DNA of 64,000 nt from an uncultured Lachnospiraceae bacterium (GCA_947174495.1 CAMWJC010000001.1:28026-92025), one strand, 5' to 3'. Shown: positions 37,700 through 49,060, counted from the stretch's first letter. Translations and numbers: made by a program. Notes: generated from the letters alone by a model not told the origin.

Positions 37700-38268
37700 T
37701 AAATATCAAGCTGTACTCCTGCCTCCTGCTCCGCCTGAAGCTTAAATTCTTCGATCTGTACCGCTGACAGCTCCGGAAGCTCATCCAATGACTTTACTCC
37801 AAAGCTTCGCAAAAACTCTTCTGTGGTTCCGAATAAAAGTGGACGTCCGGGAGCATCCATTCTGCCCACTTCTCCAATAAGTCCGAATTCCACTAACCTA
37901 TTCACCGCATGATCACAGCTCACACCTCTGATCTTCTCAATTTCCGCTCTGGTGATCGGCTGCTTATAGGCAATAATGGATAACGTTTCTAAAAGCGTGT
38001 CCGTAAGCACATATTTTCGGGGCGTTTTGGCTATCTTTATTAAATACTCATACATTTCCGCTCTGGTACACATTTGAAAAGAATCCTCAATCTCCATCAA
38101 TGTGATTCCGCATTCCTTCTGCTCGTATTCTTCCTTAAGCTCCAGAAGAAGCTCCCTTGTAGTCGTTTTATCTTCCTCAATCACTGACGCAAGTCTCTCA
38201 ACTTCCACGGACTCTCCCATTGTAAAGAGAATTGCCTCAAGAATTGATTTGCTCTTTTGTCTGTCCAA
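37699..38268 (-). CDS. scpB: Segregation and condensation protein B
   Basis: ILEAILFTMGESVEVERLA..ALETLSIIAYKQPITRAEIEKIRGVSCDHAV-like. Confidence 0.93.
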   Translation of the reverse strand: MDRQKSKSILEAILFTMGESVEVERLASVIEEDKTTTRELLLELKEEYEQKECGITLMEIEDSFQMCTRAEMYEYLIKIAKTPRKYVLTDTLLETLSIIAYKQPITRAEIEKIRGVSCDHAVNRLVEFGLIGEVGRMDAPGRPLLFGTTEEFLRSFGVKSLDELPELSAVQIEEFKLQAEQEAGVQLDI

Positions 38269-39022
38269 CGTTTATCCCCCGTTCATTTGAAGTAATTATG
38301 ATGTCTTCAAAGGTATCTTCCTGAACAATGGAAATTTTTCCCACCTTCATCAGCTCTAATATAACCAAAAAGGTTACAATAATTTCCATTTTGCTCCTTT
38401 GTTTTTCCAAAAGCTCACGAAAGCTGAAGGTATGATGAGTCATGATATAATCCTCCACATAGGTCGTTTTGAGATCCATATCAATTTCATCCTTTTCAAT
38501 CCTTCCGAAGGTACTTCTCACCGGATCAATCTTATCCTCCTGCCTGCGCATAACCATTTTGAAAAGCTCCTGAAGCTTTCCGAGATCTGCATCTCCAAGC
38601 AGCTCTTCCAGATTTACCGGTGGTTTATAGTCCTCGATTTCTTTTGGAAGCGTTTTCTCTTTAAATAGCGTTCTGGCTGCATCCACTTGCCTGTCCTTCA
38701 ATTCATAAGACATATACTTGTACATCTTATATTCCAGCAGCTTCTGCACCAGTTCTGCCCTTGGATCTTCTTCTTCTCCTTCTTCATTTATCTCTTTTGG
38801 AAGAAGCATTTTACATTTGATATCCAAAAGCGTCGCTGCCATGACCAGAAACTCACTCATCACGTTCATATCCTCGGTTTCCATGGCCTTAATATAGTCC
38901 AGATACTGCTCCGTAATCTCGACGATAGGAATATCATAAATATCTACTTTATTTTTTTCTATTAAATGCAGGAGAAGATCAAGCGGTCCTTCAAAAACCT
39001 GCAGCTTCACTGACAATGCCAT
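38237..39022 (-). CDS. scpA: Segregation and condensation protein A
   Basis: LQVFEGPLDLLLHLIEKNKVDIYDIPIVEITEQYLDYI. Confidence 0.93.
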   Translation of the reverse strand: MALSVKLQVFEGPLDLLLHLIEKNKVDIYDIPIVEITEQYLDYIKAMETEDMNVMSEFLVMAATLLDIKCKMLLPKEINEEGEEEDPRAELVQKLLEYKMYKYMSYELKDRQVDAARTLFKEKTLPKEIEDYKPPVNLEELLGDADLGKLQELFKMVMRRQEDKIDPVRSTFGRIEKDEIDMDLKTTYVEDYIMTHHTFSFRELLEKQRSKMEIIVTFLVILELMKVGKISIVQEDTFEDIIITSNERGINVGQTKEQINS

Positions 39023-39103
39023 TTTAAGGCTCCTTTGCATACAAAAGGGTGCTTTTTGCCCTTCCGCCCATTTTACCATGTATTATTTTGACAGTCAAAT
39101 CCC

Positions 39104-39964
39104 TTACCTGAGCGTCGACCGAAGCCGTATCGCCACCAGTTCCCCCGGATTAAAAATCCTGATAGGCAGCGTATGGGTACCCAGCCCCCTGCTTAAAACA
39201 AGGCGGGACTTTCCAGCTTCAAAAAAGCCTCCGTCATATTTGGGAAACAAACGCATTGCCGGGGAAATCACTCCTCCCAGAAACGGAAGTCTCATGAGGC
39301 CACCGTGTACATGTCCCGAGACTACCAGATCTGCTCCCCATGTCGCATAGTCCTCGAAATAATCTGGATTATGAGCAATCAATATACTGTATTCCGACGG
39401 ATCGGGTCTGCCTAATATCTTTTCCAGATACCCCTTGTCCATCTCCTTCTTTTGAAATTTCCGATAATAATCCCTGTCCAATTCTAAACCATAAATTGCC
39501 AGTCCCCAACCCATAAGCGATGCTTTTTCATTGACCAGGTGCCGCACTCCCAACCTTTTGAGTTCTTTTGTAAAGATCTGATATACATTCCCGTACTCTT
39601 CTGGATAAAGAGCAGTTTTATGCTCATGATTTCCGTTGCCGTAGTAAACGGGATACCGCCCCGCAAGAGCCTCCATAAGCTTCAGCGCTTCTTTTGCTCC
39701 CTGCCCCTTTGATGCTGTATACATATCTCCCGCAATCAAAATAATGTCAGGACTAATTCTATCAATTGCCGTCACCAGTTTCCGGTTATTCTCTCCAAAA
39801 GATTTGTTATGCATATCCGAGAGAAGGACAATTTTCATGTCCTTCTCAAGGTTCTTTGCATTGCAGCTATATTCTCTTATTACAAAACGGTTACAGTCGA
39901 TAGCCATGACTGCAAGAAAAAAAACTGCCAAAGCTCCCACTGCCAAAAGTATAATCATCAACAT
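39104..39964 (-). CDS. Metallophosphoesterase
   Basis: VLLSDMHNKSFG, IAGDMYT, YGNGNHE, SGHVHGG motifs. Confidence 0.93.
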   Translation of the reverse strand: MLMIILLAVGALAVFFLAVMAIDCNRFVIREYSCNAKNLEKDMKIVLLSDMHNKSFGENNRKLVTAIDRISPDIILIAGDMYTASKGQGAKEALKLMEALAGRYPVYYGNGNHEHKTALYPEEYGNVYQIFTKELKRLGVRHLVNEKASLMGWGLAIYGLELDRDYYRKFQKKEMDKGYLEKILGRPDPSEYSILIAHNPDYFEDYATWGADLVVSGHVHGGLMRLPFLGGVISPAMRLFPKYDGGFFEAGKSRLVLSRGLGTHTLPIRIFNPGELVAIRLRSTLR

Positions 39965-40012
39965 ACTGTCCCTCTTTGATGTAAGTGATCCTCTAACATC
40001 TTATCACAAGTT

Positions 40013-41179
40013 TTAAAAACCGCAAAATATTTTCCAAACTTTTATCAGATAATCCTTATATCCGGCTTTTTCCACTGTTAAATCAGATAGAATTGACACA
40101 CTTCCAATCCTTTTCCCCTCCATGGTATAGACTGCCTCGCCCAACGCATCTCCCCGCTTTATGGGAGCCTCTACCGACTCCGGCAGGGAAATCGTCTTCT
40201 CAATCTTTCCAAGGTCACTGCCCTTTATATCAAGATATCGGAACGGTTCCTTGTAGACCAGGGCTGTCTCATCCAGCACACCACCTTTTACCGGAAGTGT
40301 GGGAAGTCTTTCGGTATTGGGATCCTCATACAGTGCGCTGACACTGTATCCATAATCAAGAAGTGCCATTGCATCCCGAAAACGGGTCTTATTGCTTGGT
40401 GAACCCATGACAACACCTATCAGGTCAATATTGTCCTTACTTGCCGTTGCCGAAAGACAGTACAACGCTTTACTGGTTGATCCAGTTTTCAGTCCAGTAG
40501 TCCACTCATACATCTTAAGAAGCTTATTAGTGCTTGACAACGTAAATAATGAGCTTCCCTGTCTGGTCTCATGAGTGATATCCTCCATCCAGATTTTGGT
40601 GTAATCCAGCACTTGCGGATACTTAGTGATCAATTCCTTTGACATCAATGCCACATCCTTGGCAGAGGTGTAGTGATTATCGGATTCGCTAAGCCCACAG
40701 CAGTCCTCAAAATGCGTATTGGTCAGCCCCATATCCTCCGCACGCTGGTTCATCAGTGCAACGAACTCTGCCTCACTGCCGGCAATAAACTCCGCTGCCG
40801 CCACACTGGCATCATTTCCAGACGCAACAGCAATACACTTGATAATGGTTTCCAGAGTCTGTATCTCTCCCTCCTCCAGAAAAACCTGCGATCCTCCCAT
40901 GGACTTTGCATAGGCGCTGGTCATCACCTCACTGTCAAGGCGTATCCTGCCGGTTCCTAAATGATCAAAAATCACCAGAAGTGTCATGATTTTGGTGATG
41001 CTTGCCGGACTTCTCCGCTGGTCCGCATCTTTTTCACATATAATCTGACCGGTAGAGGCCTCCATTAGTATGTAGGAAGGTGCTTCCACCTCCGGCATGG
41101 CCGACACCTTCATAGGCGTCATCAGCAAAAAAATAAAACATATCACATAGCACAGGGTAATTTTAAAAAATCTTTTCAC
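40013..41179 (-). CDS. D-alanyl-D-alanine carboxypeptidase (DacF-like)
   Basis: SPASITKIM, SGNDASVA, LKTGSTSKA. Confidence 0.92.
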   Translation of the reverse strand: MKRFFKITLCYVICFIFLLMTPMKVSAMPEVEAPSYILMEASTGQIICEKDADQRRSPASITKIMTLLVIFDHLGTGRIRLDSEVMTSAYAKSMGGSQVFLEEGEIQTLETIIKCIAVASGNDASVAAAEFIAGSEAEFVALMNQRAEDMGLTNTHFEDCCGLSESDNHYTSAKDVALMSKELITKYPQVLDYTKIWMEDITHETRQGSSLFTLSSTNKLLKMYEWTTGLKTGSTSKALYCLSATASKDNIDLIGVVMGSPSNKTRFRDAMALLDYGYSVSALYEDPNTERLPTLPVKGGVLDETALVYKEPFRYLDIKGSDLGKIEKTISLPESVEAPIKRGDALGEAVYTMEGKRIGSVSILSDLTVEKAGYKDYLIKVWKIFCGF

Positions 41180-41250
41180 GTTACTGCTCTCCCCTTATGT
41201 ATTCTACTACTATGGATATGTTTTATTTTATTTTAAAATGCAAGTCCCTT

Positions 41251-41844
41251 TTAATACCATCTGGCTCTGAATGAATGATATGCCTCCACCAGTTTGTCTT
41301 TCTTCTCTCTCAGACTGATATGAAAGATATTCATAAGCTTAAACAGGTAATCAATGGTCACTAAAAGCAGTATAAGTTTACATGCTCGGATTCCCCACTG
41401 CCGATTGTACCTGTCCACAAAGTCAAGAATTCTCGAATGCAGGAAAGTAATGATAATAATTGCATAAAACCCCCATGCAATGGTACTTTCAAGACAAATA
41501 ATCCCCTTATAATTGCAAGGTTTTTCATTATAATCCCACCATACTTCACCAAACAGCTTCAGCATCAGCTTCCCCACCAGAAATTCAAACGCAGTAGCCA
41601 ATACTGCTCCTGCAAAATAAAGCGCAACCAGATTACTGCTAAGCGGATGCAGGATCAAATATCCCACTACACCGCCAAAACCATAAATCGGACAAAAGGG
41701 GCCCCTGCCAAATCCACGATTCGTCGGTCTTCTGTTACAAAAAGACATGTAAATAGATTCTACAACCCAGCCCATAATACTGTAAACAATAAATGCTGCT
41801 ACTAAATGATAAATGTCTGTTCCAAAAAATTCTCTCGCCCACAT
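41251..41844 (-). CDS. Putative ABC transporter permease family membrane protein (CmpB-like)
   Basis: FIVYSIMGWVVESIYMSFCNRRPTNRGFGRGPFCPIYGFGGV. Confidence 0.75.
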   Translation of the reverse strand: MWAREFFGTDIYHLVAAFIVYSIMGWVVESIYMSFCNRRPTNRGFGRGPFCPIYGFGGVVGYLILHPLSSNLVALYFAGAVLATAFEFLVGKLMLKLFGEVWWDYNEKPCNYKGIICLESTIAWGFYAIIIITFLHSRILDFVDRYNRQWGIRACKLILLLVTIDYLFKLMNIFHISLREKKDKLVEAYHSFRARWY

Positions 41845-41975
41845 AGCCTTTCTCCCTTACAAAAATCTATTCAAAAGCTATAACGTATTGCATCTCCATT
41901 TTGCTTCAATTATTTATAAAAAATTTCCGCTTTGACTTTAATGATTCACAGCGGTAAATTTCAAATTTAAACAAG

Positions 41976-42006
41976 AAAGTCCCTGAATAATTCAAACAGG
42001 GACTTT
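41976..42006 (-). terminator. rpsU terminator
   Basis: AAAGTCCCTG..CAGGGACTTT hairpin. Confidence 0.7.
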
Positions 42007-42020
42007 ACCATGTACGCACA

Positions 42021-42197
42021 TTAATTGTATTTACGTTTTCTTGCCGCTTCAGATTTCTTTTTACGTCTTACGCTGGGTTTCTCATAGTGCTCTCTCTTGC
42101 GAATTTCCTGCTGAATGCCAGCCTTCGCACAGCTTCTTTTGAAACGACGTAAAGCGCTGTCTAAAGTCTCGTTCTCTTTTACGATTACGTTTGACAT
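42021..42197 (-). CDS. rpsU: 30S ribosomal protein S21
   Basis: [48 protein letters not shown]; longer ORF start rejected. Confidence 0.95.
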   Translation of the reverse strand: MSNVIVKENETLDSALRRFKRSCAKAGIQQEIRKREHYEKPSVRRKKKSEAARKRKYN

Positions 42198-42352
42198 CTT
42201 ACACCCTGACCTCCCTTCAGTCCCTTCCTCGCATTTTCGACTGATTGGGTTTATTTGTGCATAATACTTACACGCGTAATGATATACACAACTGTAATTA
42301 TACCACATAATTCCTGTCCGTCAATCAAAAAATTAGTTTTTTTAATTTTTGT

Positions 42353-45010
42353 TTAAACAATCTGCCCTTCAAGCACCTTTTTACTCTCCGCAATCGCCTC
42401 ATCAATGCCAGCCGGATTTTTACCTCCTGCCTGAGCCATGCCAGGCCGGCCGCCGCCACCGCCGCCAACAAGCGCTGCAATTCCCTTGATCAGATTACCT
42501 GCATGGGCACCTTTCTTCTGGGCTTCATCGGTTGCCATAGCTACCATGTTAACCTTGCCGTCCTTATCGGAGATCAGGACAATCACGCCCTCCCCTAATT
42601 TAGCCTTAAGCTGGTCGCCTAAGTCTCTAAGGCCGTTCATATCCACACCGGATACCTTTGTGGCAAGAAGCTTAACGCCCTTTATCTCTGCCACCTGATC
42701 CATCACATCCCCTAAGGCCTCTTTGGCAGCCTTGCTCTTTAAAGATTCATTTTCACTCTGCAAAGCCTTTAAATCTGCCATCAGGTGGGTAAGCTTCGAT
42801 GTAAGCTCTGCGGGCGCTGTCTTAACGATCTCTGCCGCTTCTTGAAGTCTTGTTTCCATGTCACCATAATATTTCAGTACACCGTTTCCGGTCAGGGCTT
42901 CAATTCTTCTTACTCCTGCCGCAACGCCGCTTTCGGATACAATCTTGAACAGTCTTACTTCTGCGGTATTTCCCACATGGGTACCACCGCAAAGTTCCGT
43001 TGAGAAATCGCCCATTTTTACTACACGGACTTCTTCTCCATATTTTTCTCCAAACAAAGCCATTGCACCTGTCTTTTTAGCTTCCTCAATGGACATAACC
43101 TGTGTCACCACCGGCAGTCCCAACGCAATCTGTTCATTTACAATCTGCTCTGTCTTTTCCAGCTCTTCCTTGGTCATTGCAGAAAAATGTCTAAAGTCAA
43201 ACCGGAGCCTGTCTCCGTTTACAAAGGAACCTGCCTGCTCAACATGGGTTCCAAGAACCCTGCGGAGTGCCCCTTGAAGAAGGTGGGTGGCACTATGGTT
43301 TTTACAGGTATCACTGCGGTTTGCTTCATTTACCTGTAAGGTTGCCATATCCCCTGTTTTAAGTACTCCCTTTACTACTTTACCGACATGACCGATTCTG
43401 TCGCCAGGGAGCTTAACGGTATCTTCCACCTGAAATTCACTCTCACCGCAGGTAATGATTCCAGTATCCGCACATTGACCGCCCATAGTCGCATAAAAAG
43501 GCGTTTTATAGGTAATGAGCGTTCCTTCTTCTCCTTCGCTTAAGGAATCCTTCCATTCACTGCCGGTATTCATGGCCGCAATGCCGCTCTGGGCTGTTAG
43601 TGCATCATAACCCACAAATTCACTGATAATAGAAGAATCCAGACTATCATAAAGTCCCGCGTTTTCTACGGAAAGCTTTGCTGAGAAATTCTGATTATCC
43701 TTTGCCTTCTGTTTCTGTTCCTCCATAGCCTGGGCAAACCCTTCTTCATCCACCTTAAGTCCTTCTTCCTGCGCCATTTCCACAGTCAGTTCAATGGGGA
43801 AGCCAAAGGTATCATATAAATAAAATGCAGACTTACCGTCAATTTCACTTAAACTGGCTTTCTTCTTCATTTCTAGGATCTTACGGAATTCTTTTATGCC
43901 GTTTTCCACAGTGCTCTCAAAACGATTAATTTCTTTCTTAAGCTCTGTGATTACAAACTCTTTGTTCTCTTTCAAAAGAGGATAGCTTTCCGCATAAATT
44001 TCATCAATATAAATTTCCGCAATTTTTATAATATTTTCAGCACTCAGGTTCAACACCCGTCCATGTCTTACCGCCCGTCGGATCAGACGGCGCAGCACAT
44101 ATCCCGCACCCACATTGGAGGGTAAAAGCTTTGCCTCATCTCCAATCAGCATCACACTGGTACGAATATGATCTGCCAGGATTCTCATAGACCTTGTCAA
44201 ATTCTCATCCTGCTCATATTTCGTTCCTGAAACCTTCTCAATATAGGCAATCACAGGAGAAAACAGATCAATTTGATAAACATCCCTGGTTCCGTTTAAG
44301 AATGCCAGAATACGCTCTAATCCCCATCCGGTATCTACATTTTTCTGTTTTAAAGGAGTCAGACTGCCATCATGATGCTTTTCATACTGCATAAAAACAT
44401 CATTTCCTAATTCGGTATATTTTCCACAGTGACAACCCGGCCCGCAATCCGGACCACAATCCGGTCTGTCAGCCACATAGAACATCTCGCTGTCAGGACC
44501 GCAGGGACCATATTCCAATCCCCACCAGTTATCTTCTGCCGGCAGATAGTAAATATTTTCCTTCTTAAATCCGGAAGCAATACGGTACTGCGCGCCTTCC
44601 TCATCTCTGGGTGCGTTTTCATCCCCCGCAAAAACTGTCGCAGCAAGATGATCTGCATCAAACCCAAACACCTGCGTCAAAAGTTCAAAGCTCCACTTAC
44701 AGCGCTCTTCTTTGAAATAATCTCCAAGACTCCAGCTTCCCATCATTTCAAAAAATGTCACATGGCTCTTATCACCTACAGAATCTATATCATTCGTGCG
44801 GACACACCCCTGCACGTTACACAGTCTCGTTCCCAGAGGATGCTTCTGACCCAGCAAATAAGGCATCAGCGGCTGCATTCCTGCCACATTAAAGAGAACC
44901 CCCGTAGAACCATCAGATACAAGTGAAACTGCTCCTACATCTACATGTCCACGGTCTATATAAAATTGCTTCCAAGTTTTTCTCAGTTCATCTGAAGTGA
45001 ATTGTCTCAT
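42353..45010 (-). CDS. alaS: Alanine--tRNA ligase
   Basis: MRQFTSDELRKTWKQFYIDRGHV; HSATHLLQGALRRVLG; ELCGGTHV. Confidence 0.97.
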   Translation of the reverse strand: MRQFTSDELRKTWKQFYIDRGHVDVGAVSLVSDGSTGVLFNVAGMQPLMPYLLGQKHPLGTRLCNVQGCVRTNDIDSVGDKSHVTFFEMMGSWSLGDYFKEERCKWSFELLTQVFGFDADHLAATVFAGDENAPRDEEGAQYRIASGFKKENIYYLPAEDNWWGLEYGPCGPDSEMFYVADRPDCGPDCGPGCHCGKYTELGNDVFMQYEKHHDGSLTPLKQKNVDTGWGLERILAFLNGTRDVYQIDLFSPVIAYIEKVSGTKYEQDENLTRSMRILADHIRTSVMLIGDEAKLLPSNVGAGYVLRRLIRRAVRHGRVLNLSAENIIKIAEIYIDEIYAESYPLLKENKEFVITELKKEINRFESTVENGIKEFRKILEMKKKASLSEIDGKSAFYLYDTFGFPIELTVEMAQEEGLKVDEEGFAQAMEEQKQKAKDNQNFSAKLSVENAGLYDSLDSSIISEFVGYDALTAQSGIAAMNTGSEWKDSLSEGEEGTLITYKTPFYATMGGQCADTGIITCGESEFQVEDTVKLPGDRIGHVGKVVKGVLKTGDMATLQVNEANRSDTCKNHSATHLLQGALRRVLGTHVEQAGSFVNGDRLRFDFRHFSAMTKEELEKTEQIVNEQIALGLPVVTQVMSIEEAKKTGAMALFGEKYGEEVRVVKMGDFSTELCGGTHVGNTAEVRLFKIVSESGVAAGVRRIEALTGNGVLKYYGDMETRLQEAAEIVKTAPAELTSKLTHLMADLKALQSENESLKSKAAKEALGDVMDQVAEIKGVKLLATKVSGVDMNGLRDLGDQLKAKLGEGVIVLISDKDGKVNMVAMATDEAQKKGAHAGNLIKGIAALVGGGGGGRPGMAQAGGKNPAGIDEAIAESKKVLEGQIV

Positions 45011-45025
45011 CTTAATCTCCATTCT

Positions 45026-45088
45026 TGCCGGCAGCCCGCAAATTTGGGCGCAAGCACAAATTTGTATGTGAAAAATTTATTTTTCACA
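45026..45088. repeat. Cluster of four adjacent palindromes in the alaS-glyS intergenic region
   Basis: TGCCGGCA, GCCCGCAAATTTGGGC, ACAAATTTGT, TGTGAAAAAT-TT-ATTTTTCACA. Confidence 0.75.
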
Positions 45089-45127
45089 TTATCCTCTCCT
45101 CATTCTTCCTCATCAGCACTTTGCAGC

Positions 45128-46516
45128 TTAAAAAGCAAGCTTCTCCGCAAAATAAGCATCCAGGTCCGCAATTGCAATACGCTCCTGCTCCATGGAATCA
45201 CGGAATCTTACTGTTACGCAGTTGTCCGTCTCAGAATCAAAGTCATAAGTCACGCAGAAAGGTGTTCCGATCTCATCCTGACGGCGGTATCTCTTACCGA
45301 TATTGCCTCTGTCATCAAATTCACAGTTATATTTCTTGGAAAGCTGAGTAAAGATCTTCTCAGCACCCTCATTCAGCTTCTTGGAAAGAGGAAGCACACC
45401 AATCTTAACCGGTGCCAACGCCGGATGGAAATGAAGCACAGTCCGCACATCTCCCTCACCGATTACTTCCTCGTCGTAAGCACCACAGAGAACTGCAAGG
45501 AATAATCTCTCCACACCCAAAGAAGGTTCGATAACATAAGGAATATATTTTTCACGCTTCTCATCATCAAAATAACTCAGATCCTGTCCGGACACATTCT
45601 GATGTTGGGTCAGGTCATAGTTGGTTCTGTCCGCAATGCCCCAAAGCTCGCCCCAGCCAAATGGGAACAGGAACTCAATATCGGTTGTTGCCTTGGAATA
45701 GAAGGATAACTCCTCCGGATCATGGTCACGGACACGCATCTCTTCTTCTTTCATGCCAAGGCTCTTTAAAAAGTCGATACAATACTGTTTCCAGTATGCA
45801 AACCATTCCAGATCCGTATCAGGCTCGCAGAAAAATTCCATTTCCATCTGCTCAAATTCCCTCACGCGGAAAATGAAATTGCCCGGTGTGATCTCATTTC
45901 TAAAGGACTTACCTATCTGACAGATACCGAACGGAATTTTCTTGCGGGAAGTCCTCTGTACATTCTTAAAGTTAACAAAAATCCCCTGTGCGGTCTCTGG
46001 TCTTAAGTACACCGTGTTCTTAGCATCCTCCGTAACACCCTGGAAGGTCTTGAACATCAGGTTGAATTGACGGATATCCGTAAAATTATGTTTTCCGCAG
46101 GTGGGGCAAGGAATTTGATTTTCATCAATGAAATTCTTCATTTGTTCCTGGCTCCAGCCGTCTACCGAAGATTCCAGTGTGATTCCCTTTTCTGCCACAT
46201 AATCCTCAATAATCTTATCTGCCCGAAACCGTTCATGACACTCTCTACAGTCCATCAGAGGATCAGAAAAGCTTCCCAAATGTCCGGATGCTACCCACGT
46301 CTGAGGATTCATCAAAATAGCACAGTCAACGCCAACATTGTAAGGACTTTCCATTACAAATTTCTGCCACCATGCCTTTTTAATATTATTTTTCAGTTCC
46401 ACACCAAGATTACCAAAGTCCCATGTATTGGCAAGTCCCCCATATATTTCGGAGCCGGGATATACGAATCCTCTTGACTTTGCCAATGCTACGATTTTTT
46501 CCATTGTTTTTTCCAT
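45128..46516 (-). CDS. glyQS: Glycine--tRNA ligase (dimeric type)
   Basis: [57 protein letters not shown]. Confidence 0.96.
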   Translation of the reverse strand: MEKTMEKIVALAKSRGFVYPGSEIYGGLANTWDFGNLGVELKNNIKKAWWQKFVMESPYNVGVDCAILMNPQTWVASGHLGSFSDPLMDCRECHERFRADKIIEDYVAEKGITLESSVDGWSQEQMKNFIDENQIPCPTCGKHNFTDIRQFNLMFKTFQGVTEDAKNTVYLRPETAQGIFVNFKNVQRTSRKKIPFGICQIGKSFRNEITPGNFIFRVREFEQMEMEFFCEPDTDLEWFAYWKQYCIDFLKSLGMKEEEMRVRDHDPEELSFYSKATTDIEFLFPFGWGELWGIADRTNYDLTQHQNVSGQDLSYFDDEKREKYIPYVIEPSLGVERLFLAVLCGAYDEEVIGEGDVRTVLHFHPALAPVKIGVLPLSKKLNEGAEKIFTQLSKKYNCEFDDRGNIGKRYRRQDEIGTPFCVTYDFDSETDNCVTVRFRDSMEQERIAIADLDAYFAEKLAF

Positions 46517-46595
46517 GACACACATACCTTTCGTTCTTCTTTATTGTTAAATATTTTTGTTTCCATAGGTTCTGCCAACATCTGCTGCCAGACGC

Positions 46596-47210
46596 TTATC
46601 TATATAAAACATATCCCAACCCATCACCGGAAAGCTGTATATTTTTCCGATCACTTGAGACTGTAACATTATCGCTGATATATTCTGCCTTTCCATTCAA
46701 AAAAACTGGCTCCTGTGCATCAGTAATAAGGAGTTTATAATCCTTCATTGCGAGAATATCCGCTCTGCCTACTGTGTCATTAGTGTCCTTTGCTCCGCTT
46801 AAGACCACATTAAGTTCATATTCTTCCCCTGCCTTTTCCGTACTTCCCACAAAGAAAACCATATGATTAAAGTCGGCATAGTCCTCTGCTTCCTGATATA
46901 TCATACGCACTGTTGCCACACCACTGTCTACATCAATTTTTTCAACATTGATTCTTCCGCTTCCTGTCACTTTATTATAATCCGCCGCTTCCGCCAGAAT
47001 GCTCTGCTGAAGCTCCTCACTGTCGTAATATCCCTGCTCAAAGCTTTCTACAATATGAGAAAGTATGGTTCCGTCTTTTTGTACGGTAATTGAAGTAACC
47101 TCCTCATCTACGCTTTTTCCACATGAAGATATAAGAAACATTACCGCGCCCAAAAGCAAACCTGTTTTTATATTAGAACTAAAACGAAATCTGGTCATCA
47201 TTTTCCCCAA
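46596..47210 (-). CDS. Putative lipoprotein of unknown function
   Basis: Signal with lipobox FLISSCGKS; start possibly internal Met. Confidence 0.7.
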   Translation of the reverse strand: MGKMMTRFRFSSNIKTGLLLGAVMFLISSCGKSVDEEVTSITVQKDGTILSHIVESFEQGYYDSEELQQSILAEAADYNKVTGSGRINVEKIDVDSGVATVRMIYQEAEDYADFNHMVFFVGSTEKAGEEYELNVVLSGAKDTNDTVGRADILAMKDYKLLITDAQEPVFLNGKAEYISDNVTVSSDRKNIQLSGDGLGYVLYR

Positions 47211-47295
47211 ACCCTTTGCTCAATTTACCCAATCAATTATATATGACTTACCTGCGTTTTTCAACACAAAACTTTTGTCACAAAATACTATGTTT

Positions 47296-47964
47296 CTATT
47301 TCATTTCCCGCAAAATTTCCAGACTCTTAAATTTTTTGTCCACAAACCGCTTGCGATATATTTCCGCTATATGTGAAAGTTCCATAAGTACTTTCTCTGT
47401 CACCGTAAAAGTGTATAGCTTTTCCACTCCGGTATTTACAATATAAGAAAGCGCATATAACGTGGAATCCTGAAAGTTCTCCTGCCCCGGTGGTCCTGGA
47501 TATTCTCCGTTCAAAGAAAGGGCTTTAATCTCAAATATGTACTGTACCAGCTCGTTCGAAAGGCTCTTGTGCAAAAGTGCCCGAAGAGACTGGTATACAA
47601 GTTTTAACATCTCCTTTTCATCACTGTTTTCTCTGGTATAATAATCCATTACCTCAAGAAAATACATGCCATAGCACGCCAGCTCATAATCTGTCCGAAG
47701 TTCTTCAAAATAGTTGCTGATAGTCGTTTCCGCTATGCTGTATGCGCTTCTTCCCTCATAAAGACAAAACTTGCCAAAGCAAAAGGGATTGGTGGAAGCA
47801 AGCAGCCTGCTGCCCTGCTTTCTGGCTCCTCGGGCAAAAGCCGTAATCTTCCCCCTCTCCCTTGTAAGTAACACCACACGCCGGTCATATTCCCCTACCG
47901 GTTCCGCTTTTAAAATCATCCCTGTAACACTGACCTGTTCCTGCACCTTTCGAAACTCCCTCAA
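47296..47964 (-). CDS. recO: DNA repair protein RecO
   Basis: VTGMILKAEPVGEYDRRVVLLTRERGKITAFARGARKQGSRLL; adjacent to era. Confidence 0.92.
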   Translation of the reverse strand: MREFRKVQEQVSVTGMILKAEPVGEYDRRVVLLTRERGKITAFARGARKQGSRLLASTNPFCFGKFCLYEGRSAYSIAETTISNYFEELRTDYELACYGMYFLEVMDYYTRENSDEKEMLKLVYQSLRALLHKSLSNELVQYIFEIKALSLNGEYPGPPGQENFQDSTLYALSYIVNTGVEKLYTFTVTEKVLMELSHIAEIYRKRFVDKKFKSLEILREMK

Positions 47965-48088
47965 CCCTATCTGCCCCGTTTAATGGATCAAATGTCCCTA
48001 AAGCTTCTTCTCCGTACATACGGTAGGCCAGATAATCATCAATCTTTCCTGTACTTAAAAACTGCTCCCAGTAATTTGCTGCTCTCAT
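47885..48088 (-). CDS. Small YqzL-like ORF between era and recO
   Basis: MRAANYWEQFLSTGKIDDYLAYRMY; same position as B. subtilis yqzL; 3' part overlaps the recO start. Confidence 0.5.
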   Translation of the reverse strand: MRAANYWEQFLSTGKIDDYLAYRMYGEEALGTFDPLNGADRVEGVSKGAGTGQCYRDDFKSGTGRGI

Positions 48089-48157
48089 CCTGTGCCCCCT
48101 ATATATCAAAAGGTATAATACAAAACCATGATATTAGGGTATGCTTTTTTCCTTTTT

Positions 48158-49060
48158 CTATTCGTCCTCCGAAGGATTATACCCAAAATTTTTGAGCAGA
48201 AAATCGCTGTCCCGCCAATCCTTTTTCACCTTCACCCAAAGCTGCAGATTAACCTTGCTTTCCAACAGTTTTTCTATGTCGTTTCTGGCGTTGGAGCCAA
48301 TTTTTTTGAGCATACTTCCCTGCTTGCCGATGATAATTCCTTTGTGGGAATCCCGCTCACAGATGATGGTAGCATCGATGTCTGTAATCTTCCCCCTGTT
48401 TTTCATCTTCTCGATTGTAACAGCAATCCCATGAGGAATTTCTTCCTCCAGACACCGAAGCGCCTTTTCCCGGATCAGTTCTGCCACAATTTGACGCATG
48501 GGCTGATCCGTTATGGTATCTTCATCATAAAAAGCTGGTCCGTAGGGAAGATATTTCATGATACATTTGATCAGCTCGTTCGTGTTGTCATTTTTCAATG
48601 CGGAGACCGGAACTATCTCCGCAAAATCCATTTCTTTCCGGTAGGTATCAATAAACCCGAAAAGTTCTTCTTTTTTAACTGTATCAATCTTGTTGATTAC
48701 AAGAATCACCGGTACATTCACTTTCCTTAATTGTTCCAAAATATGCTGTTCACCGGCTCCGATAAAATTGGATGGCTCCACCAGCCACAAGATCACATCC
48801 ACCTCTGTGAGACTTCGGTGGGCAATCTTTACCATATAATCCCCAAGGCGGTTCTTTGCCTTATGAATCCCCGGTGTGTCAATAAACACGATTTGTCCTT
48901 CCTCTGACGTGTAAACCGTCTGTATACGGTTTCTGGTTGTCTGAGGTTTGCTGGAGGTAATGGCAATCTTCTGCCCGATCAGCCGGTTCATTAGTGTGGA
49001 TTTCCCTACATTGGGTCTGCCGATCAATACGGCAAACCCTGATTTATACTGGTCACTCAT
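48158..49060 (-). CDS. era: GTPase Era
   Basis: [50 protein letters not shown]-terminal KH. Confidence 0.97.
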   Translation of the reverse strand: MSDQYKSGFAVLIGRPNVGKSTLMNRLIGQKIAITSSKPQTTRNRIQTVYTSEEGQIVFIDTPGIHKAKNRLGDYMVKIAHRSLTEVDVILWLVEPSNFIGAGEQHILEQLRKVNVPVILVINKIDTVKKEELFGFIDTYRKEMDFAEIVPVSALKNDNTNELIKCIMKYLPYGPAFYDEDTITDQPMRQIVAELIREKALRCLEEEIPHGIAVTIEKMKNRGKITDIDATIICERDSHKGIIIGKQGSMLKKIGSNARNDIEKLLESKVNLQLWVKVKKDWRDSDFLLKNFGYNPSEDE

